From NCBI GenBank assembly GCA_017798145.1, contig CP059069.1, positions 791,226-855,225 of the forward strand: 64,000 nucleotides of DNA. Direction: 5' to 3'. A model generated the notes under the pieces. The model was not told the origin of the DNA, made no database searches, and was given only the letters and a program-made list of their open reading frames with translations. The DNA comes from Akkermansiaceae bacterium. Its GTDB lineage: Bacteria; Verrucomicrobiota; Verrucomicrobiia; Verrucomicrobiales; Akkermansiaceae. Shown here one piece after another: positions 49,506 to 58,700 of this stretch; position 1 is the stretch's first letter; the number at the start of each line of letters is the position of its first letter. The position numbers and the translations under genes are program-made.

Positions 49506-51854
49506 ATGAAACCAAAAGCATTCCTCCGCCACTCCATCCTTGCCTCCAGCGCGCTGTTCGCGGCTCCACTCGCACAGGCAGCAACCTACACATGGTCTGA
49601 TGTCGTCAACGGCACGGCTGTTTCCGCGAATTGGTCCGCCGGCACGAACTGGACGGCGGCGCCTGTAAGCGCGGCTGACACCACCCTGAGCTTCGGCATG
49701 ACTTACGGCTCCAACTCCACAGCCGAGACGAATACCTTGACCAACGATGTCGCCAACCCGTTCCAGTTGAACGTGCTGACTTTTGCCGGCAACACTCCTG
49801 GCGCAGCCAACGGAACAAACGTCGCCACCGTCAACATCGCCGGGAGTCCGTTGAGCCTCGTGCTCAACGGTGCGACCGCACCTAGGGTCAATCTGAACTC
49901 CAACCGATCCAACGGGCAAGGTGTGGTTTATAATGTGCAGAGCAATGTTTCTCTCGCCGCCGGCACCCTCTTCACCGGCAACGGCACCGCTACATTCAAC
50001 TTCAGCGGGATCGTCAGTGGCACTTCCGGTTTCTCCAAAACCGGCACCAGCACCTTGACCCTTTCCAATGCGAGCAACGACTTCACCGGCGGCGTCACCC
50101 TTTCCGGCGGCAATCTTACCGGCGGCGGTCTGGCTCTCGCGAATGTATCGGCTCTTGGCAGTAACGCCATTTCGGTCACCGGAAACTCAACAATTTCCGC
50201 CACCTCGGGTACTGTCTCAAACACCTTCAACATCACCGATGGCGTGACCTTGGGTCTGCGGGCTATCGGTGCGACCGGCACCACAACCACCTTCAGTTCG
50301 GCGATCACCGGCGCAGTCGGCATCACCCTGGTGCAGGGACCAGTCACAAGCAACATTGTCAACCTATCCAGCACGAACAACACATTCACGGGTAACCTCA
50401 CCTTGCCTACAGCATCAGGCACCAATGATTTCATCAATTTTGCGAGCATCGGCGACGGTGGATCGATCATCTTCGGCAGAGCCTCGTGGCTTGCGAACGT
50501 CCGCTATACCGGCGCAGCAAATTTGACCTTGAACACCCGCAACATCGCGCTGGCCAGCACTATTGGTATAGCTGCTGGTGTTGATGGAAGCGGCAACCCG
50601 TCTCACATGTTCGAGAACAACGGCACAGGCACCGTTACCATCAACTCGGCCATGGGGGTGACTAGCACGGCCACCTCAACTATCTTTTTCCTCGGCGGCA
50701 GCAATGCGGGCAATAACACCTTCGCCGGAGCCATCGCCGATCCGACCGGAGCCAATACCCTCGGAATCGGCAAGTCGGGAGCCGGCAAGTGGATTCTATC
50801 CAACAGCGCGAATTCCTATGAGGGCAACGTGCTTGTGCACCAAGGCACCCTATCTGTCAGTGATATTGATGTGGCAGCCAATGCCCAGTCGCTTGGCAAG
50901 GGCTCCCTCATCCAGTTGGGGTATCGGACTTCGCAGACTTCCGGCACGCTGGAATACACGGGTTCTGCAAATGCTACCACGGACAAACAAATCCAGGTTG
51001 GTTTCCTGGCGAACTCGACAAATACTAATTTTGCTGCTGGAGGTGTGATCCTCAACAACGGTCTAGGCACGCTGACCTTTTCCAACACCACATTCAACTC
51101 AATTGCTGGTGTCCCCGGCACCTCAACGGTTGACCGCACGCTGACCCTCGGCGGCTCCAACACGGGTGCCAACACCATCTCGGGCACCATCCAAGATAAC
51201 CTACTGGGAGCTGCACAGGTATCGGTAAGCAAAACCGATGCAGGCACCTGGGTGCTCGGCGGTGCCAACAGCTACACGGGCACGACGAGTGTAACTGGCG
51301 GCACCTTGCTCATCAACGGCAGCACCTCCTCGACAAGCTTGGTCACGGTGGGAGCATCGGGCACTCTCGGTGGCAACGGCGTGGTGGGCGGCAACACCAC
51401 GGTGAACGGCTCCCTGCGCCCCGGCAACAGCCCGGGCGTGCTTGAGTTCGGTGCCAACCTCACGCTCGGCTCGACATCCATCAGCACGATGGAGATCGGC
51501 GGCATCACCCGCGACACCCAATACGACGGGGTGAACGTGGCGGGAGCCATGGCCTACGGTGGCACCCTGTCCATCGACCTCACCACCCTCTTCGGTGGCG
51601 GCAGCTATACCTTCGACCTGTTCAACCTTACGAACGCGCCCACCGGCAACTTTACCGCCGTCAATCTCACCGGCAGCTACACCGGCACGCTCACCAACAA
51701 CCTGGGCGTCTGGACGACGACGACGAACTCCGCCAACGAGTCCTGGACCTTCACCCAAAGCACCGGCGATCTCAGCTTGGTTGTCATCCCGGAGCCATCC
51801 GCAGCCCTGCTCGGAGCCCTCGGAGCGCTCGCCCTGCTCCGCCGCCGCCGCTGA
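49506..51854 (+). CDS. PATR beta-strand-repeat surface protein with PEP-CTERM tail (3)
   Basis: 782 residues with a signal peptide ending A-Q-A-A. PATR units such as F-S-K-T-G-T-S-T-L-T-L-S-N, W-I-L-S-N-S-A-N-S-Y-E-G and W-V-L-G-G-A-N-S-Y-T-G-T-T-S-V-T-G-G-T-L-L are visible, then L-R-P-G-N-S-P-G-V-L-E-F. The C-terminal I-P-E-P-S-A-A-L-L-G-A-L-G-A-L-A-L-L-R-R-R-R is a PEP-CTERM signal. The N-terminal residues M-K-P-K match PATR protein 2. Unlike the other two it has no adjacent regulator. Confidence 0.9.
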   Translation: MKPKAFLRHSILASSALFAAPLAQAATYTWSDVVNGTAVSANWSAGTNWTAAPVSAADTTLSFGMTYGSNSTAETNTLTNDVANPFQLNVLTFAGNTPGAANGTNVATVNIAGSPLSLVLNGATAPRVNLNSNRSNGQGVVYNVQSNVSLAAGTLFTGNGTATFNFSGIVSGTSGFSKTGTSTLTLSNASNDFTGGVTLSGGNLTGGGLALANVSALGSNAISVTGNSTISATSGTVSNTFNITDGVTLGLRAIGATGTTTTFSSAITGAVGITLVQGPVTSNIVNLSSTNNTFTGNLTLPTASGTNDFINFASIGDGGSIIFGRASWLANVRYTGAANLTLNTRNIALASTIGIAAGVDGSGNPSHMFENNGTGTVTINSAMGVTSTATSTIFFLGGSNAGNNTFAGAIADPTGANTLGIGKSGAGKWILSNSANSYEGNVLVHQGTLSVSDIDVAANAQSLGKGSLIQLGYRTSQTSGTLEYTGSANATTDKQIQVGFLANSTNTNFAAGGVILNNGLGTLTFSNTTFNSIAGVPGTSTVDRTLTLGGSNTGANTISGTIQDNLLGAAQVSVSKTDAGTWVLGGANSYTGTTSVTGGTLLINGSTSSTSLVTVGASGTLGGNGVVGGNTTVNGSLRPGNSPGVLEFGANLTLGSTSISTMEIGGITRDTQYDGVNVAGAMAYGGTLSIDLTTLFGGGSYTFDLFNLTNAPTGNFTAVNLTGSYTGTLTNNLGVWTTTTNSANESWTFTQSTGDLSLVVIPEPSAALLGALGALALLRRRR

Positions 51855-52333
51855 TCCGGCGCGGTGCCTGGTGCATCACTTCCCAGAACGCCCGCTTCCC
51901 CAGGAGGCGGGCGTTTTTGATTTGCGGCAGGGACGATCGTGCATCCGTCGCCGCGTTCAAAAAGAACGGATCGCCCGATCACGTCCATGGGCATCGCGAC
52001 AAAATGGGACGACCTAGGGTTAGCGGGTTACAGCAGGAGTTCGCTGGTGACGGGGCTGCGGATGTGGTCTTTGGGCTTGCGGCCAGAGCCGGGTCTGGCA
52101 CGCCACCTCGGGATGTTTCGGCGCCAAGTTCTGCCGAGGCGCGCGCCATGGGGGATTTCATTTCCCAACGGCTTTGCCGGGGTGACAAACGGATCAAAAT
52201 TGGTGTTTTCCCAATCTTTTTTTGGGGGGATGGATCGTTGCGGTTGGGGCGGATGCGGTAGGGGGGGGCAAAATACCAGAAATTTAATGGCTGCATTTCA
52301 GGTATCAAAACATCATACTCCAGCGATTTTTTT
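51855..52333. other. Intergenic region with coding-like minus-strand remnant
   Basis: 479 bp. It holds the terminator at 51887-51918. Between 52028 and about 52220 the minus strand keeps a frame without ATG that reads like a protein C-terminus (K-P-L-G-N-E-I-P-H-G, R-N-I-P-R-W-R-A-R-P-G-S-G-R-K-P-K-D-H-I, then S-E-L-L-L and stop). This may be a decayed gene or an interspersed repeat. A homopolymer G run occurs at about 52261-52268. No other gene is supported. Confidence 0.4.
51887..51918 (+). terminator. Intrinsic terminator after PATR gene 3
   Basis: AACGCCCGC pairs with GCGGGCGTT across an 11-nt loop, followed by TTTT. Confidence 0.88.
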
Positions 52334-53590
52334 ATGAACCCCTGCACCGACTACCAGATCACCCGCCGCCGCATGCTGAAACTTTTCAGCGCCTCGATGC
52401 TCGGGATGCCGATCAGCCGCCTGATGGCCGACACCATCCCGGGGCAAGGCCACGCCGAGCATGTCGTCCTTTTCTGGAACAGTGGGGGCATGAGCCACCT
52501 CGATACCTGGGATCCGAAGCCCGGCCGCAAGGTGCAGGGCGAGTTCGCTCCGATCAAGACCTCGGTCGATGGCATGGAGATCTCGGAAATTTTCCCGCAG
52601 CTCGCCAAGCAGATGCACCACGCCGCGCTGATCCGCTCCATTGCCGGGACGAACGGCGACCACGGCCGCGCACAGTACGAGCTCCAGACCGGCTTCAACC
52701 AATCGCCCAACATCCTGCATCCCGGGCTTGGCTCCATCGTCGTCCATGAACGTGAGCCGCTCGGCGATCTCCCCGCCTTCATCAGCATCAGCGGCCAGGC
52801 GTCCCGCGCCGGATATCTCGGCCAACAATGCGAGGCGTATTACGTGGGCCGCCCCGGCGACAAGGATCCCTATCTCGCGTTTCCTGAAGGCATCAGCCAC
52901 GCGCGCGGCATGCAGCGGCTCCAGGTTTTGGAAGCCATGAACCGCCGCACTTCCGGCACGCTTGGTGCCTCCGAGCTGAAAGCCTCCGAAACGGCGCTCA
53001 AAGATGCCGTCGCCCTGATGGAAAGCCCGGCGCTCAAAGCCTTCGAGCTGGATGAGGAACAACCCCAGACGATAGCCCGCTACGGCAACACGGAATTCGG
53101 GCGCGGCGCGCTGCTTGCCCGCAGGCTGGTGGAAAAGGGGGTCCGCTTCGTCCAGGTGAATCGCGGCGGATTCGACAACCACGGCAACATTTTCCAGGCC
53201 ATGCGCGACCACGGCGCGGTGATGGATCCCGCCATCGCCTCCCTCATCTCCGACCTCAAGGCAAACGGCCTGCTTTCGAAAACCCTCGTGGTCGTGCTCA
53301 GCGAATTCGGCCGCACCCCGCGCATCAACGACGGAGCGGGCCGCGACCACTGGGCGCGCTGCTTCAGTTGCATGATGGCGGGCGGGGGCCTGCGCGGGGG
53401 AACCATCATCGGCTCCTCCGACGAGGACGGGATGGATCCAGCCACACGCCCCGTGAAAGTCCACGACCTCCACGCCACCCTCTGCCACGCCCTCGGCATC
53501 GATCTCCAGAAAGAGGTCATCACCCCGCAAGGCCGGCCGATGCGCCTCCTGCAAAAGGAAGCCCAACCGATCACCGAACTGTTTGCCTGA
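52334..53590 (+). CDS. DUF1501 protein with Tat signal
   Basis: 418 residues. The twin-arginine leader T-R-R-R-M-L-K-L-F-S-A-S-M-L-G is at residues 10-24. The DUF1501 (alkaline-phosphatase-superfamily-like) core is recognisable: F-W-N-S-G-G-M-S-H-L-D-T-W-D-P-K-P, I-R-S-I-A-G-T-N-G-D-H-G-R-A-Q-Y, V-N-R-G-G-F-D-N-H and V-V-L-S-E-F-G-R-T-P, which together hold the metal-ligand Asp/His/Glu residues. Usual partners in this phylum are DUF1549/DUF1553 or DUF1800 proteins; here instead two TPR proteins follow in an operon (6-nt gap). Function of the family is not established. Confidence 0.92.
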   Translation: MNPCTDYQITRRRMLKLFSASMLGMPISRLMADTIPGQGHAEHVVLFWNSGGMSHLDTWDPKPGRKVQGEFAPIKTSVDGMEISEIFPQLAKQMHHAALIRSIAGTNGDHGRAQYELQTGFNQSPNILHPGLGSIVVHEREPLGDLPAFISISGQASRAGYLGQQCEAYYVGRPGDKDPYLAFPEGISHARGMQRLQVLEAMNRRTSGTLGASELKASETALKDAVALMESPALKAFELDEEQPQTIARYGNTEFGRGALLARRLVEKGVRFVQVNRGGFDNHGNIFQAMRDHGAVMDPAIASLISDLKANGLLSKTLVVVLSEFGRTPRINDGAGRDHWARCFSCMMAGGGLRGGTIIGSSDEDGMDPATRPVKVHDLHATLCHALGIDLQKEVITPQGRPMRLLQKEAQPITELFA

Positions 53591-53596
53591 CCCCAA

Positions 53597-55771
53597 ATGA
53601 GCAAACTTTCTCCCCTTTTCCTGCTCACCCTCATCCTGGCACTTCCGGTCTCCGCCCAGGAAAAAGCCGAGCGCGGTTCGATCATCGAGGACAGGGCCGC
53701 CCGCAAGCTACTGCAGGCCGGCGATACCCGTCTTGAGCTCGGTGAAAACGAGAAGGCGCTGGAGATCTGGGAATCCGTCGTCGAGCGCTACCCGCGCAGC
53801 AAGATCCGCTTCGAGGCGCATCTCCGGCTCGCCGACCATTTGCTAAATGAAAGCAAGGACTACGACAAGGCGCGCGTCCACTTCGAGGCCGCGGCAAGCG
53901 ATGCGAACGAGGACGATGCCCAGCGCGCCCACGCATTCCTGAACATCGGTGCATGCTTTTACGAAGCGGGGAACTACGGCAAGTGCTTCACCGTCCTGCG
54001 CGATGTCATCGAGCGTTTCCCCACCGCTCCGGAGGTGAACGAAGCCTACCACTACATCGGCCTCGGCCATTTCAAGCTGGGTCATTACAGCCGCGCCATC
54101 GAAGCGCTTGAAAAGGTTGGCACCGCCGTCTCTCCGCAAGACTCGCGCAACGGCAAGGTCGAGGCGGGCAAGCGGCTATACATCAAGATCGACGACAAGG
54201 ACTTCGCGATCCTCCCGCCGGGCGCGAAGGTCACCGCGACCTGCACCACGAAAAACGGCGACAAGGAAACAGTCGATTGCGATCCCGTGGGACGCCATCC
54301 ACGGCTCACGCTCGGCAGCATCGCGACCGCATCCGGCTCACCCGTTCCCGGCAACGGCATCCTCGAGGTGCGCGGCGGGGACGTGGTCAGTGTCAGCTAC
54401 ACCGACGCGCACACAGCCTCGAAAGCGTTCGACGAACCCCGCACCAAGCAAATCATGGTGGTCGGCAACGGCATCCCGCGGATCACGGATGGCTCCTACG
54501 GCCAGGATCTCCAGGCTGCGGTGATCGGGAAAGCCATTCACCTCCAGGTCACCGACGCCGACCTCGATGTCAGCGAAAATGCCGACGAACACACCGCAGA
54601 AATCCAGGTTTTCCGCAGGAAGACTGCGGAGGAGATCGACGACGAGGTCGCGCGCGGCGTTGCCAGCGGCGAGCTCACCGAAGGCCCGGACGGCGAGGAC
54701 ATGAAGACGAAGATCGATCCGCTGCTGCTGCTCCGCAGCCTGCCGGTGATACTCAAGGAATCGGATGAACCGGGCGTTTTCCGAAGCGCGATCCCCCTGC
54801 TTACCGGCAGCACCGGGGACGCGCTCACGGCGGAGCCCGGCCAGATCATCCGGCTCGTTTACCGCGACGAAATCCACCTCGGCGAGGGCACGCTCGTCCG
54901 CAGCGCGGAGGCAAGGGTGATCGAGGGCAACCTCGGCGAAATGCGAGTCACCCGCACCGAGATCTCCGATGAAGAACTGAGCCTGAAAACCAGCCTCCGC
55001 ACAGCGACGGCGCTCACCGAGGTAGGAAACCACTACAAGGAATTCGGTCTCAGCGACAAAGCGGACCTGAAATACGCCGAGGCGCTCGATTCCTGCGAGA
55101 CAATCCTGGCGGACTCGAAGAAACTCGGCGGGAAAATGCTGGAGGAAACCTACGTCCAGCTCTGGCGCATCTACTTCGCGATGGACGAGCTCGACCTCGC
55201 GCTAGGCATGAGCAAGCGCCTGCTTGCCGAGTTCCCCACCAGCGCCTTCGTGGACGAGGCGATGCTCCAGCAGGCGCATGTAGAGCGGAAACGCGAGAAC
55301 CATGCCCGCGCGATCAGCCTCTACACCAGCGTCGCCAAACTCCCCAACAGCCCGCTGCGCGGCGAGGGCCAGTATTTCGTCGGCGAGTGCTACGAGGAAA
55401 TGGCACTCAAGCCCGGCCAGCGCGATTCCGCCCGCCTGTTCGAGAACGCATTCCTCGCCTACCAGAAGGTCTTCGACCAGTTCCCTGACTCCGGGCGTGT
55501 CGGCGACGCGGTCGCAAAGATGGCCGCTTTCTATTACCAGAAGGAGGACTACGCCCGCGCCGTCGATGTCTTCGAAAACGTCCTCGCCGACTATCCCGAC
55601 GCGAATTTCCTCGATGTGATCCTCTTCAACTACGGCCGCTGCCTCTACAAGCTCGACCGCAAGCCCGAGGCGCGGAAAAAGTTCGAACAACTCGTCAACG
55701 ACTACCCGGAAAGCGAGATCTCCCAGGAGGCGCACAAGATCGCCGAAGCACTAACCAAGGCGGGGTTTTGA
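53597..55771 (+). CDS. Secreted TPR protein with central DxDxD-type beta-module
   Basis: 724 residues, signal peptide to about residue 21. TPR-like pairs lie at about 38-175 (Y-P-R-S-K-I-R-F-E-A-H-L-R-L-A, F-P-T-A-P-E-V-N-E-A-Y-H-Y-I-G-L) and again about 480-720 (F-P-D-S-G-R-V-G-D-A-V, Y-P-D-A-N-F-L-D-V-I-L). Between them (about 195-460) is a beta-rich region containing V-T-D-A-D-L-D-V-S (about 320), E-P-G-V-F-R-S-A-I-P and L-V-Y-R-D-E, a pattern repeated in the next protein. The stop codon overlaps the TTG start of the giant gene by 4 nt. Periplasmic scaffold is likely; function unknown. Confidence 0.8.
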   Translation: MSKLSPLFLLTLILALPVSAQEKAERGSIIEDRAARKLLQAGDTRLELGENEKALEIWESVVERYPRSKIRFEAHLRLADHLLNESKDYDKARVHFEAAASDANEDDAQRAHAFLNIGACFYEAGNYGKCFTVLRDVIERFPTAPEVNEAYHYIGLGHFKLGHYSRAIEALEKVGTAVSPQDSRNGKVEAGKRLYIKIDDKDFAILPPGAKVTATCTTKNGDKETVDCDPVGRHPRLTLGSIATASGSPVPGNGILEVRGGDVVSVSYTDAHTASKAFDEPRTKQIMVVGNGIPRITDGSYGQDLQAAVIGKAIHLQVTDADLDVSENADEHTAEIQVFRRKTAEEIDDEVARGVASGELTEGPDGEDMKTKIDPLLLLRSLPVILKESDEPGVFRSAIPLLTGSTGDALTAEPGQIIRLVYRDEIHLGEGTLVRSAEARVIEGNLGEMRVTRTEISDEELSLKTSLRTATALTEVGNHYKEFGLSDKADLKYAEALDSCETILADSKKLGGKMLEETYVQLWRIYFAMDELDLALGMSKRLLAEFPTSAFVDEAMLQQAHVERKRENHARAISLYTSVAKLPNSPLRGEGQYFVGECYEEMALKPGQRDSARLFENAFLAYQKVFDQFPDSGRVGDAVAKMAAFYYQKEDYARAVDVFENVLADYPDANFLDVILFNYGRCLYKLDRKPEARKKFEQLVNDYPESEISQEAHKIAEALTKAGF

Positions 55772-58700
55772 AAACGAAATTTGCACACATACCAGTTGCA
55801 ATCCTACTCGCGCTGCCGCTGAGCGGTGCGCCTGCGGAGGAAGCCGCGAAGCTTGAAGCGCGCCTCAAGGAAAGCGCCGAGGCTTCCCCGCCGGCGGCGG
55901 AGATGATGCTTCAGCTCATCGATCTCTACAAGGAGGACGGGCAGGTCTTCGGCCTGATCCGCACCGCATCGAAGTTTTCGCGCGCCCAGACGGAGCATCC
56001 CCGCAGGGCTGAGGTTACGCTTGATCTCATCAAGGGCTACGCGGCGGCCGCCAGGCATGAGGATGTGATCACCACCGCCCGCCAGTTCCTGGATATCTTC
56101 CCGCAAAACCCGCTGACCGACGAAGTCAGGGATCACATCGCCTCCGCCTACGAGCGAACGGGACGGGTGACCCAGGCGGCGGAGCAGCGCGGCCTCGCTT
56201 GGCAGAATGGTGCACCGACCGAACAAGGAATCGCGGCGATACGGCTGTGGGTTTCCACGGACAAGGTCGATTCCTATGCCAAGGCCACGGAGCTCGCGGC
56301 GCTGATGGCGGATAAGATCGCCGTGGATGGGAAGCTGACTGGCATAGGCTTGCGCGGGATCGAATCCGCTCTGCGCGCCGAGAAATTTGCCGAAGGCCTG
56401 AAAATCGCGAACGCCCTGGCCCGCCGGAATGCGACGATGGATGCGGAGACGGACAAGCGGCTCGCATTCCTCAAAGGCCTCTGCGAAACCCGGCTCGGGC
56501 AACACGGAAACGCGGTGGCGTCCTTCCGGAAATCGCTGGTTCCCGGAAACGACGAACGCCACCGGGCGCTCATCGATGCGATGGTTGCCGCAAAGAACCC
56601 TCCGGCGGAAATCGAGGCCGAAGCCCGCCGCTATGCCGATGCATTCCCGCAGCGCGAAGACCGCTACGATCCCCTCGCCCGCTCCGCCCATGCTGCGGCG
56701 GAAGGCGGCAACATGGGAGCAGCTCTCCGCATTGCCGAGGATGTGATGAAGCACGATGCGATCTCCCGCGACATCGCGCGGGCATACGCCGGGTGGTGCG
56801 GCGACGACAACAACCGCGCCGCGGGCGGGCTCGCCGCCGCCATCGAGGCGAACAAAAAAGGCGCGCCACGGCTCCGTGCGGTTCTCGCGCTCGATGTCTA
56901 TCGCGACCGAATGAAAGACAACGCGAAGGCGCGCGAAGCTGCACTACGTTTCCTGGAACTCTCCCCGGCGGAAGATGCCTGGACCGAGGAGATCGTGAAA
57001 TTCCTCTACGATTCCTCGGCCACGTCCGAGACCTTCCGCGAAGACCTGAAAAAGGTCACGGAGAGCGCCGGGAAATTCCCACACCTCGCTGGCTTTCAGG
57101 ATCGCGTGTGGAACCCCGCTCCCGCCGACAAGGAGCGCAACCGCGAATGGCAGAAAGCGAAGCGGGATTACCAATCGGACGCCATCACCAGGCTCTGGCG
57201 CGCGACCCGGGAAGACGGCGGCCGCTCCGGGCAAGCTTGCAAGGAACTGTTGGGCAAACAATGGCCTGCGGAAATCCGGCGGCACCTGCTTTCGCGCCTT
57301 TCCTATGTTTACCGCCACCACCTTGGCGGAAAATCGCGGGAGGTATCCGCAGGGCATTACGAAACGCTGTGCAAGGAATTCCCCAAGGACAGCGATGCCG
57401 CCGCCCGCTGGCTGGAGGCCGCCAGCCAATCCGGAAAAGAGCAGCAGCTCGCCGCCGCCCGGCATCTCCTGACCCTGCCACCCGTGGGGATGCATCCCGA
57501 CAACTGGATACGCCTCTGCGAAACCAAGGACGAAGCGATCACCCGCAAGGCGGCTCCGTGGATCACCCAATCCGCCGCCGCCAGCCAATCCCCACTCTAT
57601 CACGCCAGCCGCATCGGCGACCTGATGGCCGAGATCGGCATGAAAACCGAAGCCGCCGCGTGGTGGCGCTCACGCATGGATCTCGATCCCGCGAACCGCG
57701 ATGCCATATCATGCACCCTTCGTCTCGCAGGCACCATGGATGCACCGCAGGCCGCGGATTTCCTGGCGAAACGCCTCGAGGCTGCCACCGAAAACCAGGG
57801 TGTCTATGCCGCCGCAATCGCCGACCTCCATTTCAAGGCCGGTGACATCGCCTCCATGGCCAAGGTGCTTTCGGCATCCCGCAATGCCGCCGATCAGCAC
57901 CCTTTCCTCGAATGGGGCATGGGCGAGTGGCCTGCGCGGGGCTGGCTTGAGGCCGCTCGCAACTCCAAGGAAATGCCCGAAGCGGACAAGAAGCGGATTT
58001 ATGAAATCATACTCGATCTCCGCCTCGGCCGCATCAGTGCGGAGGCCGGGATGATGCTCATCGGCGACAGGAAGCACGATCTCGCCCGCCTGCTCGAAAC
58101 GCAGGAACTCATCCTCATGTGCGAGCCGCATCACGAGTCATGGGAACGCCTCTACCCCTTCGCGCAGGCCGCGCTGGCCAAGGAGGATCCGTCCCTCGCC
58201 GCCGCCATCCTCAACGGCCTCATCAACACGATCCGCTCCGTCGGCGGCGACCAGATGGCTGACGCGCGGACGCTGCTCCGCAAGGCTTACGGCGAAATGG
58301 GCGGCCTCAGCGCGGACATCCCCGCCGATAGCCCCATCGCACCCCTGCTCCAGATCGTCCTACATCTTCGGCTCGGGGAAACGGAACTCGCCGAGGAGGC
58401 CTATTTCAAGAACAAGGCGCTCTTCGACGCCCACCGCACCGAACTCCCCGTCGAGCTATTGCTTTTCGGAGCCGGGATCCACATCGCACAGGGCACCCCG
58501 GAAGACCACGAGCGGGCCGAGGACATCCTGCGTGGTTGGATGATGAAATTCGGCGAGGCGGAAAACGTCGATATCCGCGACAAGGCGCGCGTCCAGCTGC
58601 TCTTGGCCAGGAACTACCAGCGTGCCCTGCAATTCGACATCGCACGCGCCGAGTTCACCACCGTGCTGAACACCTACAGGGACCAGCCCGAGGCCATCGA

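Noticed and set aside
40888-51854. Repetitive sequence that might be read as CRISPR or tandem DNA repeats
   Set aside because: The repeats are irregular protein-level PATR motifs inside open reading frames, without uniform repeat/spacer lengths or cas genes.
49506-51854. Possible classical autotransporters (type V secretion) for the PATR proteins
   Set aside because: No C-terminal beta-barrel domain is present; the C-termini are PEP-CTERM signals instead.
52313-53596. 427-codon minus-strand frame
   Set aside because: It is the antisense shadow of the DUF1501 gene, caused by high GC at third positions; it has no family features.
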